54,241 nt of DNA from Robiginitomaculum sp. (GTDB lineage: Bacteria > Pseudomonadota > Alphaproteobacteria > Caulobacterales > Maricaulaceae). Made by a program: the position numbers and the translations under genes. Shown one piece after another: positions 37,139 to 46,288 of this stretch. The notes beneath the pieces were generated by a model that was not told where the DNA came from, ran no database searches, and saw only the letters and a program-made list of their open reading frames with translations. The number at the start of each line of letters is the position of its first letter. The stretch's first letter is position 1. The DNA is taken from NCBI GenBank assembly GCA_021776595.1, contig JAJFFP010000035.1:1-54241 (forward strand). Direction: 5' to 3'.

Positions 37139-38293
37139 ATGCGCCCCTTAATTTGCTTCTTGATTCTGTTTGGTATAGCGCCAATGGCCCGTGCCGCAGA
37201 GCTGGAAACCCCGGCTACCCATGCGGTTATTCTGGATTATGACACCGGCCTTGTGCTTTTTGACAAGGCGGCAGATGAGCCAGTGCCACCGGCTTCCATG
37301 ACCAAAATCATGACGCTTTATATGGTCTTTGAGCGGCTGAAATCCGGTGCCTTGTCGCTGGATGATGAATTTACCGTCTCCGATGATGCCTGGCGGCGCG
37401 GCGGGTTCAGTTCTGGCTCTTCGACCATGTGCCTGCGCCCAAAAGAGCGTGTGCGTGTTGAAGACCTGATTCGTGGCGTAATCGTTTTATCAGGCAATGA
37501 TGCCGCGATTACGCTGGCAGAAAATATTGCAGGCAGTGAGGCTGCCTTTGCCCGGCAAATGACCGAGCGTGCCCATGAGCTGGGCCTTTCAACGGTGGAG
37601 TTTCATAATGCCACGGGCTGGCCGGACCCCAGCCATCAAATCAGCGTCCATGATCTGGCACAATTATCGCGCATTATTATTAGCGATTTCCCTGAAGATT
37701 ATAAATATTTTGGCGAACGCGAATACGACTGGTGCACGGCAGCGCCCTCCAACCGGTATAACCGCAATCCTTTGCTTGGGGTGGTGCCGGGGGCCGATGG
37801 CCTGAAAACCGGTCACACTAAAGAGTCCGGTTTTGGGCTGGCTGCTTCTGCCCAACGTGATGGCCAGCGCCGCATTGTCGTCTTTAATGGCATGAAGTCC
37901 AGCCGTGGCCGTGCCAGCGAGGGCGAACGCCTTATGCGCGCCGCCTTTGGGGAGTTTGAAATCAAGTCGCTTTATGCCAACGGCGCAGTCGTCGGTGAAG
38001 CCAAAGTCGTGCTGGGCAAGGCCGCCAATGTGCCACTGGTAACGTCAGAAGAAATTAATATTGCTTTTTATCGGCCCAATCGTCGCACAATCAAAACTGC
38101 CATACTTTACGATGGACCTTTGCGCGCACCAGTGCAAAAAGGGGATCCGGTCGGGCAATTGGTGGTCGAGGAAAAGGGTGTGGTTACCGCAACTTATCCT
38201 TTACTTGCCGGAGAAGCGGTAGAGAAAAAGGGTCTCTTTGGCCTGGTAATGGACGGGCTGGTTGGCCTGATCAGAGGGTCAGGCAATCCATGA
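37139..38293 (+). CDS. dacA: D-alanyl-D-alanine carboxypeptidase (PBP5/6 type)
   Basis: 384 residues. The signal peptide (MRPLICFLIL... ending ARA) is followed by the penicillin-binding fold: SMTK active site near residues 53-56, SGN near 119-121 and KTGHTKESG. A C-terminal beta domain ends in a weak amphipathic anchor (LFGLVMDGLVGLIR). It trims D-Ala from peptidoglycan pentapeptides. ATG 37139 is chosen because it begins the signal peptide; an in-frame start at 37094 would precede it with a charged stretch. It overlaps tmk by ATGA and heads a tightly packed operon. Confidence 0.94.
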   Translation: MRPLICFLILFGIAPMARAAELETPATHAVILDYDTGLVLFDKAADEPVPPASMTKIMTLYMVFERLKSGALSLDDEFTVSDDAWRRGGFSSGSSTMCLRPKERVRVEDLIRGVIVLSGNDAAITLAENIAGSEAAFARQMTERAHELGLSTVEFHNATGWPDPSHQISVHDLAQLSRIIISDFPEDYKYFGEREYDWCTAAPSNRYNRNPLLGVVPGADGLKTGHTKESGFGLAASAQRDGQRRIVVFNGMKSSRGRASEGERLMRAAFGEFEIKSLYANGAVVGEAKVVLGKAANVPLVTSEEINIAFYRPNRRTIKTAILYDGPLRAPVQKGDPVGQLVVEEKGVVTATYPLLAGEAVEKKGLFGLVMDGLVGLIRGSGNP

Positions 38294-38940
38294 GCCGGAC
38301 TGTGGCAAAATCCCCGGCAAAATTCATCAGTTTTGAAGGCGGTGAAGGCTCAGGAAAAACCACCCAGATCAAGCGGCTAGGCGAAGCCTTGCGCACCAGC
38401 GGCCATGAAGTGGTTCTGGCGCGAGAACCTGGTGGCACGCCCGAAGCCGAAATGGTGCGCGATCTGGTGCTGAATGGCGATCCAGGTCGCTGGACCGCCA
38501 TGGAAGAAATGCTGCTTATGTATACGGCGCGCTCACAATTAGTGCGCACGGTGATCTCTCCGGCACTGGCCCGTGGTGCCTGGGTGCTCAGCGATCGCTT
38601 TGCAGATTCAACACTGGTCTATCAGGGCTATGCCGGCGGTGTTGATCCCGATGAGGTCAGAAAACTGCACAAATTGGTGTTGGGGGATTTCAACCCGGAC
38701 ATCACCTTCATCATGGATATTGAAGCCAGGGGCGGTATGCAGCGTGTGCATACGCGCGCGGAAGCGCTGAACCAGTTTGAGAAACGCGATGAGAGCTTTT
38801 ATGAAAACACTCGCGCCGCTTATCTGGAGATTGCCAAAACAGCAGAACGTTATGTTGTGATTGATGCCGGGCAATCGCAGGACATGGTGGGGGCGGATAT
38901 TGCCAGTGTCATCAAAGAACGCACCGGGGTGTTACTGTGA
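38290..38940 (+). CDS. tmk: Thymidylate kinase
   Basis: 216 residues. P-loop FEGGEGSGKTTQ at about 14-25, DR-type motif SDRFADSTLVYQG, and REPGGTPEAE that contacts dTMP. It phosphorylates dTMP to dTDP. It overlaps dacA and holB by four bases each (ATGA, GTGA), the standard alphaproteobacterial dacA-tmk-holB arrangement. Confidence 0.96.
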   Translation: MSRTVAKSPAKFISFEGGEGSGKTTQIKRLGEALRTSGHEVVLAREPGGTPEAEMVRDLVLNGDPGRWTAMEEMLLMYTARSQLVRTVISPALARGAWVLSDRFADSTLVYQGYAGGVDPDEVRKLHKLVLGDFNPDITFIMDIEARGGMQRVHTRAEALNQFEKRDESFYENTRAAYLEIAKTAERYVVIDAGQSQDMVGADIASVIKERTGVLL

Positions 38941-40010
38941 GCGCAAAAGCGGAACCCGTCGATTACCCTGAGGAGCCAGACCGGGCACCGGGCTGTGCCA
39001 GCCCGCGTGAAACCTATGACCTTTATGGCCATGAGGCTGGCGAGCATCTTTTTGATCGGGCCTTTCAGAGCGGGCATTTGCACCATGCCTGGTTGCTTGC
39101 CGGGCCACGCGGCATTGGCAAGGCCACTCTTGCCTATCGTATGGCGCGCCGGGTTTTGGGGGCAAGGACAGACACGGCGCGCGGGATTTTGGGGTCTGAC
39201 CCGACCGATCCGGTCTGCCATCGCATTGCCGCGATGAGCCATGGGGATTTGTTGACCCTGCGTCGCCCCTTTGATGATAAACGCAAGCGCTGGCGCGCGG
39301 AAATCACCGTCGAGGAAGCACGAAGAATGGCGGCGCTGTACCATACGCGTGCCGGGGAGGGGGGCTGGCGGGTCTGCATTATTGATACGGCTGACGAGCT
39401 TAACCTTAATGCCGCCAATGCCCTGCTCAAAATGCTGGAGGAACCACCGGCGCGGGCGCTGATTATTCTAATTGCTCATGCACCGGGGCGATTGCCGGTT
39501 ACCATACGTTCGCGTTGCCGCCAACTGGATTTGCGCCCGCTTGATGAGGAAACTACGACAAAAATCGTGATCTCTCATGGTGCCGGCGAAAAAGCAGCCC
39601 GTCTGGCCAGCACCTTGTCGGCTGGCAGCCCCGGCCGTGCGCTGGCACTGGTGGCCGCCGATGGTGCAAGTTTGTGGAGCGAAGTGGACAAAATCGTATC
39701 GCAAGGTCCAAGGGCAGGGCAGGGCGCTGCACTGGCACTGGCGCGGCGTTTGGCAATGTTAAAGGCGGCACCACAAAGAAAGCTCTTTTTTGAACTTCTG
39801 CTCATGCGCATTGAACAGGAAATTCGCGCGCACTGCACCGGCGCGGAACCGTTTGCCTTAGAGCGCTGGTTTGACTTGCGCGATGGGCTACAATCTCTTG
39901 CCCGCGATATGGAACGCCTCTATCTCGATCCGGCGCAAGTGATAAACCATGCTATTCAGGACACCTGGCGCACCGCATCGATGCACCGCCTGAAAACCCA
40001 AGAGAGTTAG
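38937..40010 (+). CDS. holB: DNA polymerase III delta' subunit
   Basis: 357 residues from GTG 38937, which overlaps the tmk stop. AAA+ clamp-loader fold with a P-loop-like GPRGIGKATLA (56-66), the Walker-B region VCIIDTADELNLNAANALLKMLEEPP and the sensor segment TIRSRCRQL. The zinc-binding cysteine cluster of the E. coli protein is not present. It forms the clamp loader with DnaX and HolA. The N-terminal 25 residues are acidic and not conserved-looking. Confidence 0.92.
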   Translation: MSAKAEPVDYPEEPDRAPGCASPRETYDLYGHEAGEHLFDRAFQSGHLHHAWLLAGPRGIGKATLAYRMARRVLGARTDTARGILGSDPTDPVCHRIAAMSHGDLLTLRRPFDDKRKRWRAEITVEEARRMAALYHTRAGEGGWRVCIIDTADELNLNAANALLKMLEEPPARALIILIAHAPGRLPVTIRSRCRQLDLRPLDEETTTKIVISHGAGEKAARLASTLSAGSPGRALALVAADGASLWSEVDKIVSQGPRAGQGAALALARRLAMLKAAPQRKLFFELLLMRIEQEIRAHCTGAEPFALERWFDLRDGLQSLARDMERLYLDPAQVINHAIQDTWRTASMHRLKTQES

Positions 40011-40017
40011 GTCATGA

Positions 40018-40830
40018 ATGCTGATTGATAGTCATGCCAATTTACATGCCAATGCCTATGCCCATGATCTGGATGATGTGCTCAGGCGTGCGCGCGAGGC
40101 TGATATTGGTGTTATGGCGACAATTTGTTGCCGTTTGAATGAATTCCCCCGCGCGCTGGCGGTGGCTGACATGGACCCGAATTTTTGGTGCACGATCGGT
40201 GTTCATCCGCACCATGCGGGGGATGATCCGCATGTGTCACCGGACTTGATTGCAGAACTGGCTATGCACAAAAAGGTTATTGGTATTGGTGAAACCGGGC
40301 TGGATTACCATTATGGTTATAGCCACCGTGATGATCAGCTTGCCAATCTGCGATCCCATGCCGAGGCGGCGCGCCAAACCGGCCTGCCGCTGGTTCTGCA
40401 TACCCGCGAGGCTGATGAGGATATGAAAGCCTTTCTTGAGGAGGAGAATGCTGGCGAGGATTTTGCCTTTATCCTGCATTCTTATACATCCGGCGAGGCA
40501 CTGGCGCGGCTGGCGGCAGCGCGCGGGGGTTATTTTAGCGTTAACGGGATTGCCAGTTTTCGCAATGCCGGCAGTGTACGTGGTGTTATTGCCGATATTA
40601 TGCCCATGGACCGGATCATGCTGGAAACTGATTGCCCGTATCTGGCCCCGGTGCCAAAACGCGGACGACGCAATGAACCGGCCTATCTTCCTTTGATTGC
40701 AGATGTTCTGGCGGCAATTAAGGGTATAACGCGGACGCAGGTCGAGGCGCAAACCACACAGAATTTTTTCAGACTGTTTCCAAGGGCGGCAGCATCAAAC
40801 TCTGAAAACATGGGGCAATCTCATGGGTGA
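40018..40830 (+). CDS. tatD: TatD-family metal-dependent hydrolase
   Basis: 270 residues, a TIM-barrel nuclease family. Metal-site motifs: DSHANLH at 4-10, GETGLDYHY, LHTREAD, HSYTSG and LETDCPYLAP. In canonical TatD the first motif is HxH; here it is His6-x-Asn8, so one metal ligand is replaced. The rest of the site is intact. ATG 40018 follows holB by 7 bases. It overlaps the next gene by 8 bases. Confidence 0.9.
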   Translation: MLIDSHANLHANAYAHDLDDVLRRAREADIGVMATICCRLNEFPRALAVADMDPNFWCTIGVHPHHAGDDPHVSPDLIAELAMHKKVIGIGETGLDYHYGYSHRDDQLANLRSHAEAARQTGLPLVLHTREADEDMKAFLEEENAGEDFAFILHSYTSGEALARLAAARGGYFSVNGIASFRNAGSVRGVIADIMPMDRIMLETDCPYLAPVPKRGRRNEPAYLPLIADVLAAIKGITRTQVEAQTTQNFFRLFPRAAASNSENMGQSHG

Positions 40831-41650
40831 AGCACGCATTGAAATACGCATTTTGGGTTGCGGTTCCTCTGGTGGAGTGCCGCGTATTGGGCCAAACTGG
40901 GGAAATTGCGACCCTGATGAGCCGCGCAACCGGCGCTCGCGTTGCTCGCTTTTGGTGCAACGCTTTAATAAAGAGGGGCAGGCGACCAATATTTTGGTGG
41001 ATACGTCCCCCGATATGCGTGAACAGCTACTGGCCGCACAAATCAATCGGTTGGATGCAGTGCTCTTTACCCATGATCACGCCGATCAGGCGCACGGCAT
41101 CGATGATCTGCGTCAGATTTGTTATCTGATGAAAAAGCGGGTGCCGGTTTATATGGACCCCCCAACCACAAAATCCCTGACCCGGCGCTTTGATTATTGC
41201 TTTGAACAGGCACAAGGGTCAGGCTATCCGGCCATTTTACAAGCCTGCGCCATGCCAAACTCAGGTGAGAGCTTTTCCATAGACGGACCTGGCGGGAAAT
41301 TACCGGTGATGGCCATTGATCTTGAACATGGCCCGAATTTTCGCTCGCTTGGGTTTCGGTTTGGCAACATTGCCTACGCCCCGGATGTTTCGGCAATCCC
41401 TGAGGTAAGCATGGCGCATTTTTCCGGGCTTGAAATCTGGGTGGTAGATGCCTTACGGCGTGAACCACACCCCACTCACACGCATCTGGCGCAAACCCTG
41501 GACTGGATAAAACAGGTTAAACCGGGACAGGCGATCCTGACCAATATGCACCTTACCCTCGACTATGCGACGCTGAAGGCTGAATTGCCCAAAGGCGTGT
41601 TGCCAGCCCATGATGGACTGGTCGCCAGTGTGCAATTTACCGGGAAATGA
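40823..41650 (+). CDS. MBL-fold metallo-hydrolase, PhnP-like
   Basis: 275 residues. The metallo-beta-lactamase motif THDHADQAHG and the N-terminal GCGSSGGVPRIG are typical of the PhnP/RNase Z-like phosphodiesterases found after tatD in alphaproteobacteria. Downstream metal ligands appear in the HGPNFRSLGF and TNMHLTLDY segments. The natural substrate is not known for this subgroup. Its start overlaps tatD; it is the last gene of the dacA operon and converges with the MucR gene 4 bases away. Confidence 0.88.
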   Translation: MGEARIEIRILGCGSSGGVPRIGPNWGNCDPDEPRNRRSRCSLLVQRFNKEGQATNILVDTSPDMREQLLAAQINRLDAVLFTHDHADQAHGIDDLRQICYLMKKRVPVYMDPPTTKSLTRRFDYCFEQAQGSGYPAILQACAMPNSGESFSIDGPGGKLPVMAIDLEHGPNFRSLGFRFGNIAYAPDVSAIPEVSMAHFSGLEIWVVDALRREPHPTHTHLAQTLDWIKQVKPGQAILTNMHLTLDYATLKAELPKGVLPAHDGLVASVQFTGK

Positions 41651-41654
41651 TTTT

Positions 41655-42086
41655 TTACTTTTTTGCCTTGGCTTTGCGCCTGCCTTTGCCAAGGCCGATT
41701 TCTCTGGCCAGATCAGATCGGCGGCGGGCATAGGCCGGTGCTACCATGGGGTAGTCCGAAGGCAATTTCCATTTTTGCCGATATTCATCGGGCGTCAGGT
41801 TAAAGCGGGTGCGAATATAACGCTTCAACATTTTCAGCTTGGCACCATCTTCCAGGCAGACAATATAATCATCCTTGATAGAACGAGCCACTGAAACCGC
41901 AGGTTTCTGATTTACCGGCTTGGACTGTGCATTGGATAAATCCGCCATGGTGGAATATACAGATTGTATCAATCCCGGTAATTCTTCAACAGATATGGTA
42001 TTATTGTTGACAAAAGAGGCCACAATATCGGTAGTTAGCTGGATATTATCGGCAGGGTTTGGCGTGGGTTCAATTTCATCGGTCAT
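41655..42086 (-). CDS. MucR/Ros-family transcriptional regulator
   Basis: 143 residues. The DNA-binding core is plain: DYIVCLEDGAKLKMLKRYIR, LTPDEYRQKW and DYPMVAPAYA. Ros coordinates zinc with Cys-Cys-His-His; the matching positions here are Cys77, Asp80, Tyr90 and Phe95, so only one ligand remains and the domain must fold without that zinc. Family members bind AT-rich DNA, control surface, motility and cell-cycle genes and often repress themselves; the AT-rich region upstream of this gene would suit autoregulation. Confidence 0.9.
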   Translation of the reverse strand: MTDEIEPTPNPADNIQLTTDIVASFVNNNTISVEELPGLIQSVYSTMADLSNAQSKPVNQKPAVSVARSIKDDYIVCLEDGAKLKMLKRYIRTRFNLTPDEYRQKWKLPSDYPMVAPAYARRRSDLAREIGLGKGRRKAKAKK

Positions 42087-42435
42087 TTACACGATCCTTT
42101 TGAGATTTTCTTGGTTTATACGGTTGATGAACAAACTGTAATGAACTGAATTGATGTATATAAGTATGGGCTTTATTATTTTTCATGCAATAGACCCGAT
42201 GCAATTATTAGTGCATAAAAAACAGCAAGAACATTCTATAAATATGAGATTTGTGCTTGTAATATGCAAGTTTCACCTGTGAAGACTGTGCATTTGGTAA
42301 ATCTTCACTGATGGCGATGGTTTTATGGAAAAATCTGGTGTGAAAGCGCTGAAAAAAGAAGGTTGTAACCCGCCTGCACAAGACTTATCACCATGGACTT
42401 CACAGGGGCGCTGAGCGAGCAGGAATGATAAGGCC
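42087..42435. promoter_or_regulatory. AT-rich divergent control region of mucR and glyA with a switchable leader
   Basis: The 349-base gap has no gene. The mucR half (about 42087-42260) is AT-rich, as expected for MucR binding. In the glyA half CCTGTGAAG (42276-42284) pairs perfectly with CTTCACAGG (42398-42406). The overlapping GTGAAGA (42279-42285) instead pairs perfectly with TCTTCAC (42302-42308). The two stems exclude each other, the arrangement of an attenuator or riboswitch. No known riboswitch class was recognised. Confidence 0.45.
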
Positions 42436-43743
42436 ATGAAAGATCAAAACTATGCACCGGATGCAAATCATCATTTCTTCCATGACCGTCTGGTCGAGGA
42501 TGATCCGCAGGTATTTGAAGCTATTTTACGAGAAGAGAAACGTCAGGCCCGCCAGATCGAACTGATTGCCTCGGAAAATATTGTTTCGCGCGCGGTTCTT
42601 GAGGCGCAAGGCTCTGTCTTTACCAATAAATATGCCGAAGGCTATCCGGGGCGGCGCTATTATGGCGGTTGTGTTAACGCCGATATAGTGGAAAATCTGG
42701 CCATAGAGCGGGCGAAGGCCCTGTTTGGCGCCGGTTTTGCCAATGTGCAACCAAGCTCTGGCAGTCAGGCTAATCAGGGTGTGTTTCTGGCCCTGATCAA
42801 GCCGGGCGACACGGTATTGGGCCTAAGCCTTGCCGCCGGTGGGCATTTGACCCACGGTGCGCGGCCAAACCTGTCTGGCAAGTGGTTTAATGCGGTGCAT
42901 TATGGTGTGCGCGAGGATAATGCGCAGATCGATATGGATGAGGTGCGTGATCTGGCGCGTGAGCACCGGCCTTCGCTGATTATCACCGGCGGTTCTGCGT
43001 ATCCGCGCGTCATTGATTTTGCCGCCTTTCGCGAAATCGCCGATGAAGTTGGTGCGTATCTTATGGTGGATATGGCTCACATCGCTGGTCTGGTTGCCGG
43101 TAGTGTGCACCCCAGCCCAATGCCCCATGCGCATGTTGTTACCACCACCACACACAAGACCTTGCGCGGGCCACGGGGCGGGATGATTTTAACCAATGAT
43201 GAAACCATTGCCAAAAAGGTCAACTCCGCCATTTTTCCTGGCTTGCAGGGCGGGCCGCTAATGCACGTCGTGGCGGCCAAGGCGGTGGCCTTTGATGAAG
43301 CCTTGCGCCCGGCTTTCAAAGGCTATGCACAAAATGTGGTGCGCAATTGCCAAACCATGGCTGAAGTCCTGGTGGATGGCGGGTATGCCATTGTTTCAGG
43401 TGGCACGGACACGCACCTTGCACTGGTTGATCTGCGCCCCAAGGGGGTCAAGGGCAATGCCGCCGAGCAGGCGCTTGAAAGGGCCTATATCACCTGCAAC
43501 AAAAACGGTGTGCCGTTTGATCAGGAAAAACCGACCATTACTTCAGGTATTCGCATCGGTTCACCGGCCACCACCACGCGCGGCTTTAACGAGGATGATT
43601 TTTGCGCTGTTGGTGCTATGATCGTGCGTGTGCTGGATGCTCTGGCAGAGAATCCGGAAGGTAATGCCGCCATTGAGGCTGCCGTTCGTGAGGAGGTGGA
43701 GGCGCTGACTGCCCGTTATCCGCTGTATGGAGAATTGCATTAA
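42436..43743 (+). CDS. glyA: Serine hydroxymethyltransferase
   Basis: 435 residues. Interconverts serine and glycine, producing methylene-tetrahydrofolate. The PLP lysine lies in [14 protein letters not shown]; other blocks are [25 protein letters not shown] and [10 protein letters not shown]. Length and motifs are complete. An AAGG two bases before the ATG, plus AGGA further up, serve as ribosome site. Its stop overlaps the nrdR start by one base (TAATG). Confidence 0.97.
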   Translation: MKDQNYAPDANHHFFHDRLVEDDPQVFEAILREEKRQARQIELIASENIVSRAVLEAQGSVFTNKYAEGYPGRRYYGGCVNADIVENLAIERAKALFGAGFANVQPSSGSQANQGVFLALIKPGDTVLGLSLAAGGHLTHGARPNLSGKWFNAVHYGVREDNAQIDMDEVRDLAREHRPSLIITGGSAYPRVIDFAAFREIADEVGAYLMVDMAHIAGLVAGSVHPSPMPHAHVVTTTTHKTLRGPRGGMILTNDETIAKKVNSAIFPGLQGGPLMHVVAAKAVAFDEALRPAFKGYAQNVVRNCQTMAEVLVDGGYAIVSGGTDTHLALVDLRPKGVKGNAAEQALERAYITCNKNGVPFDQEKPTITSGIRIGSPATTTRGFNEDDFCAVGAMIVRVLDALAENPEGNAAIEAAVREEVEALTARYPLYGELH

Positions 43744-44198
43744 TGCGTTGCCCGTTTTGTTCCAGTGAAGATACACAGGTAAAGGATTCGCGTTCGGCCG
43801 AAGAAGGCGCCGCTATCCGCCGCCGTCGCCAGTGTGTTTCCTGCGGACAGCGGTTTACTACGTTTGAGCGGGTGCAGTTGCGCGAACTGACAGTGGTGAA
43901 ACGCTCTGGGCGACGCGTGCGTTTTGCCCGCGAGAAACTGTTACGGTCTGTGCTGGTGGCCATGCAGAAAAGGCCGATGGAGCGCGATCAGATAGAACAA
44001 CTGGTGTCTTCCATTGTGCGCCGCCTTGAAGGAGAAGGTGATCTGGATATATCCTCGGAACGGATCGGGCAGATGGTCATGGAGGCGCTTGCAAACCTCG
44101 ACCCGGTTGCTTATGTGCGTTATGCGTCCGTATACAAGGATTTTACCGAAAGCAGTGATTTTGCCCGTTTCATTGCCGATGAAAAGCTGGACGACTAA
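43743..44198 (+). CDS. nrdR: Transcriptional repressor NrdR
   Basis: 151 residues. Zinc ribbon with Cys3, Cys6, Cys31 and Cys34 ([14 protein letters not shown]), followed by an ATP-cone domain that senses ATP/dATP. NrdR represses ribonucleotide reductase genes by binding NrdR boxes. Tightly coupled to glyA. In many alphaproteobacteria ribD-ribE-ribH follow; here nusB comes directly. Confidence 0.97.
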   Translation: MRCPFCSSEDTQVKDSRSAEEGAAIRRRRQCVSCGQRFTTFERVQLRELTVVKRSGRRVRFAREKLLRSVLVAMQKRPMERDQIEQLVSSIVRRLEGEGDLDISSERIGQMVMEALANLDPVAYVRYASVYKDFTESSDFARFIADEKLDD

Positions 44199-44237
44199 CT
44201 TTTATCAAAATTGATGATTTCCACGAAGGACTGTTCC

Positions 44238-44717
44238 ATGAACAAGGCTGCACAAAAACATGCAGAAGACCATGCGGCTTCGCGCCGCGCCGCGCGCTTG
44301 CGCGCAATTCAGGCACTGTTTCAGATGGAAATGGGGGGCATGGGTGCGCGCAGGGTCATTGAGGAATTCAAGGAAAACCGCCTTGATGGCGGCGATGATA
44401 CCGGTGTAAGCGGGCAGGCGGACCCCAAACTCTTTGAAAAACTGGTTCAGGGGGTCGTAGAATACCAGAGCGGGATTGATGACAGCATCCGCAGCCATTT
44501 GGCGAAAAACTGGCGGTTGGATCGTCTGGATACAACCATGCGCGCCTTGCTGCGTGCGGCCAGTTTTGAATTGCTGTATTTTCCACAAAAACCGGCCAGG
44601 GCCATATTGGATGAATATGTTGATCTGGCGGGAGATTTCTTTTCCGGGCCGGAGCCAGGCTTTGTTAATGCGGCTCTGGAGGCATTGGCCAGAGATCAGC
44701 GAAAAGATGAGTTCTAA
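44238..44717 (+). CDS. nusB: Transcription antitermination factor NusB
   Basis: 159 residues, an all-helical RNA-binding protein joining NusE in rRNA antitermination. The family blocks ARLRAIQALFQMEM, LDRLDTTMRALLRAASFEL and ILDEYVDLAGDFF are clear. ATG 44238 is preceded by AAGGA at 7 bases; an in-frame ATG at 44211 lacks one. It overlaps thiL by 11 bases. Confidence 0.95.
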   Translation: MNKAAQKHAEDHAASRRAARLRAIQALFQMEMGGMGARRVIEEFKENRLDGGDDTGVSGQADPKLFEKLVQGVVEYQSGIDDSIRSHLAKNWRLDRLDTTMRALLRAASFELLYFPQKPARAILDEYVDLAGDFFSGPEPGFVNAALEALARDQRKDEF

Positions 44718-45702
44718 AACGGATAAAATAGACGAATTTGCCTTTATCGAGGCCTTGGCAAAGCATGTGGCAGAAGCGCCAGAGGCCTTGGGTCTTAACG
44801 ATGATGGCGCGGCGCTATGGTTTGGGGACGGGCGCAAGCTGGTTGTCGTGGCCGATATGTTGCAAGCTGGGGTGCATACATTAAGTAATGCCTCGCCAGA
44901 TCAGGTCATCTGCAAAGCCCTGCGCACGAATTTATCGGATATTGCCGCCATGGGCGCGGCACCTGCCTTTTTTTTATGCACCCTTGCCTTACCAAAAAAA
45001 CCAGAAGCGGCGCAGATACAACAAATAGTTTCGGCTCTTGATAAGGAACAAAAACATTTTGGCGTTTCGTTGATTGGCGGGGATACCATTGGCGGGAAAG
45101 GACCGTTTACGGTTTCCATAACCGTGTTGGGCTGGGCGGCAGGGCCGCTCTTGCGCCGTTCAGGGGCGAAAATTGGCGATGATGTCTGGGTCAGTGGCCA
45201 TATCGGTGATGGTTGGCTTGGTCTTCAGGTGGCGCAACAAAAAATCACCTCGCTTTCTTCTGCGCATGAAAAATCTGTCTTGCGCCGTTACGAATATCCC
45301 GAACCCAGGCTGAAACTGGGTGTGGCACTGGCGGGTATCGCCCATAGCGCAATAGATGTTTCCGATGGCCTGCTTGGCGATGCGGTGCATATAGCCAAAG
45401 CCAGCGGATGTGCGCTTACGATCCGGCCCGCTTTGGTGCCTTTATCTGCGGCCACGCAAAACTGGTTGCGCGATGAAAACGATCCCGAAACTTCGCGGGT
45501 GTCTCTTCTGACCGGGGGGGATGATTATGAATTGTTGTTTACGGCCCCGACAGAAAAAGCCGATAAAATTACAGGGCTATCGGCAGCGCTTGGCATAAAT
45601 CTGTGCCGGATCGGTAAAGTGTGTGCGGGCGAAGGGGTGTTGCTGGAAAATGAGGCAGGGCAGAGGCACACCGCCCCAAAAACAGGCTTTACGCATTTTT
45701 GA
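44707..45702 (+). CDS. thiL: Thiamine-monophosphate kinase
   Basis: 331 residues. ATP- and metal-binding motifs of the PurM-like fold: NDDGAALW, ADMLQAGVHT, SDIAAMGA, LIGGDTIGG, DVSDGLLGD and GGDDYELLFT. It phosphorylates thiamine monophosphate to the active diphosphate. ATG 44707 lies within the end of nusB and is the first start consistent with the family N-terminus; translation is coupled to nusB. Confidence 0.95.
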   Translation: MSSKTDKIDEFAFIEALAKHVAEAPEALGLNDDGAALWFGDGRKLVVVADMLQAGVHTLSNASPDQVICKALRTNLSDIAAMGAAPAFFLCTLALPKKPEAAQIQQIVSALDKEQKHFGVSLIGGDTIGGKGPFTVSITVLGWAAGPLLRRSGAKIGDDVWVSGHIGDGWLGLQVAQQKITSLSSAHEKSVLRRYEYPEPRLKLGVALAGIAHSAIDVSDGLLGDAVHIAKASGCALTIRPALVPLSAATQNWLRDENDPETSRVSLLTGGDDYELLFTAPTEKADKITGLSAALGINLCRIGKVCAGEGVLLENEAGQRHTAPKTGFTHF

Positions 45703-45752
45703 ACTCTTTGGGTTATGTTGGATTTGAAATTCGGCTGATCAGAGGAAAACCC

Positions 45753-46241
45753 ATGCGTATTCTTGGCACATCACTACTCATTCTGGCGCTGTGCGCCCCG
45801 GCTTATGCCAATAGTGGTAAAGGCAAAAAGGCCAGTCACGGGCCGAGTAACCGGATTAAGGCCGAATGGACGATCAAAAGTGATCTGACGCCGGAAGAAT
45901 ATAAAGAACCAGATCAGTCACAATCAGTCCATGCGGTGGATATTCCGGTGGTGGTTGCCCCGATTGCTCTCAACGGACGGCTGGTCAATTACGCTTTTGT
46001 CTCAATCCGGGTGATTGTGGCTGATAAAGTTGATACATGGAAAATGCGGGCAAAATCTCACTTTATGCGCGATGCAGTGGTTCGTGCAGCCCATGAACAT
46101 ACCTTTGGCAAGGATGGAGAGCGCGCGGCGCTGGACGAAGAACATACAATTGCCTTGATAAAGGAGGCGATCAAGCCTTGGCTATCTGAAGATAAAATTG
46201 ATCATATCGAATTCTTGAGCATTGATATGCTCAACGGTTAA
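45753..46241 (+). CDS. Exported protein of unknown function
   Basis: 162 residues. A clear signal peptide (MRILGTSLLI... ending AYA) is followed by a basic, Gly/Lys/Ser-rich start and a single domain with VVVAPIALNGRLVNYAFVSI, then HFMRDAVVRAAHEH and a charged helical end. I do not recognise the family. ATG 45753 was chosen because AGAGGAAAA precedes it; an in-frame start at 45699 would overlap thiL and add a non-signal leader. It lies after thiL in the same direction and converges with the diguanylate cyclase gene. Periplasmic location is inferred from the signal. Confidence 0.72.
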   Translation: MRILGTSLLILALCAPAYANSGKGKKASHGPSNRIKAEWTIKSDLTPEEYKEPDQSQSVHAVDIPVVVAPIALNGRLVNYAFVSIRVIVADKVDTWKMRAKSHFMRDAVVRAAHEHTFGKDGERAALDEEHTIALIKEAIKPWLSEDKIDHIEFLSIDMLNG

Positions 46242-46288
46242 AGCCAGATTTTAAGCACCGGAATCATTGATCTGAATGCGTTAGGCCT

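Noticed and set aside
38960-38990. CCTGAGGAG block at the start of holB, resembling the uvrA repeat
   Set aside because: The second block CTCGAAGGA is absent, so it is probably chance.
42087-42435. Known glycine, SAM or THF riboswitch before glyA
   Set aside because: None of the conserved cores I know could be found by eye; only the generic alternative pairing is reported.
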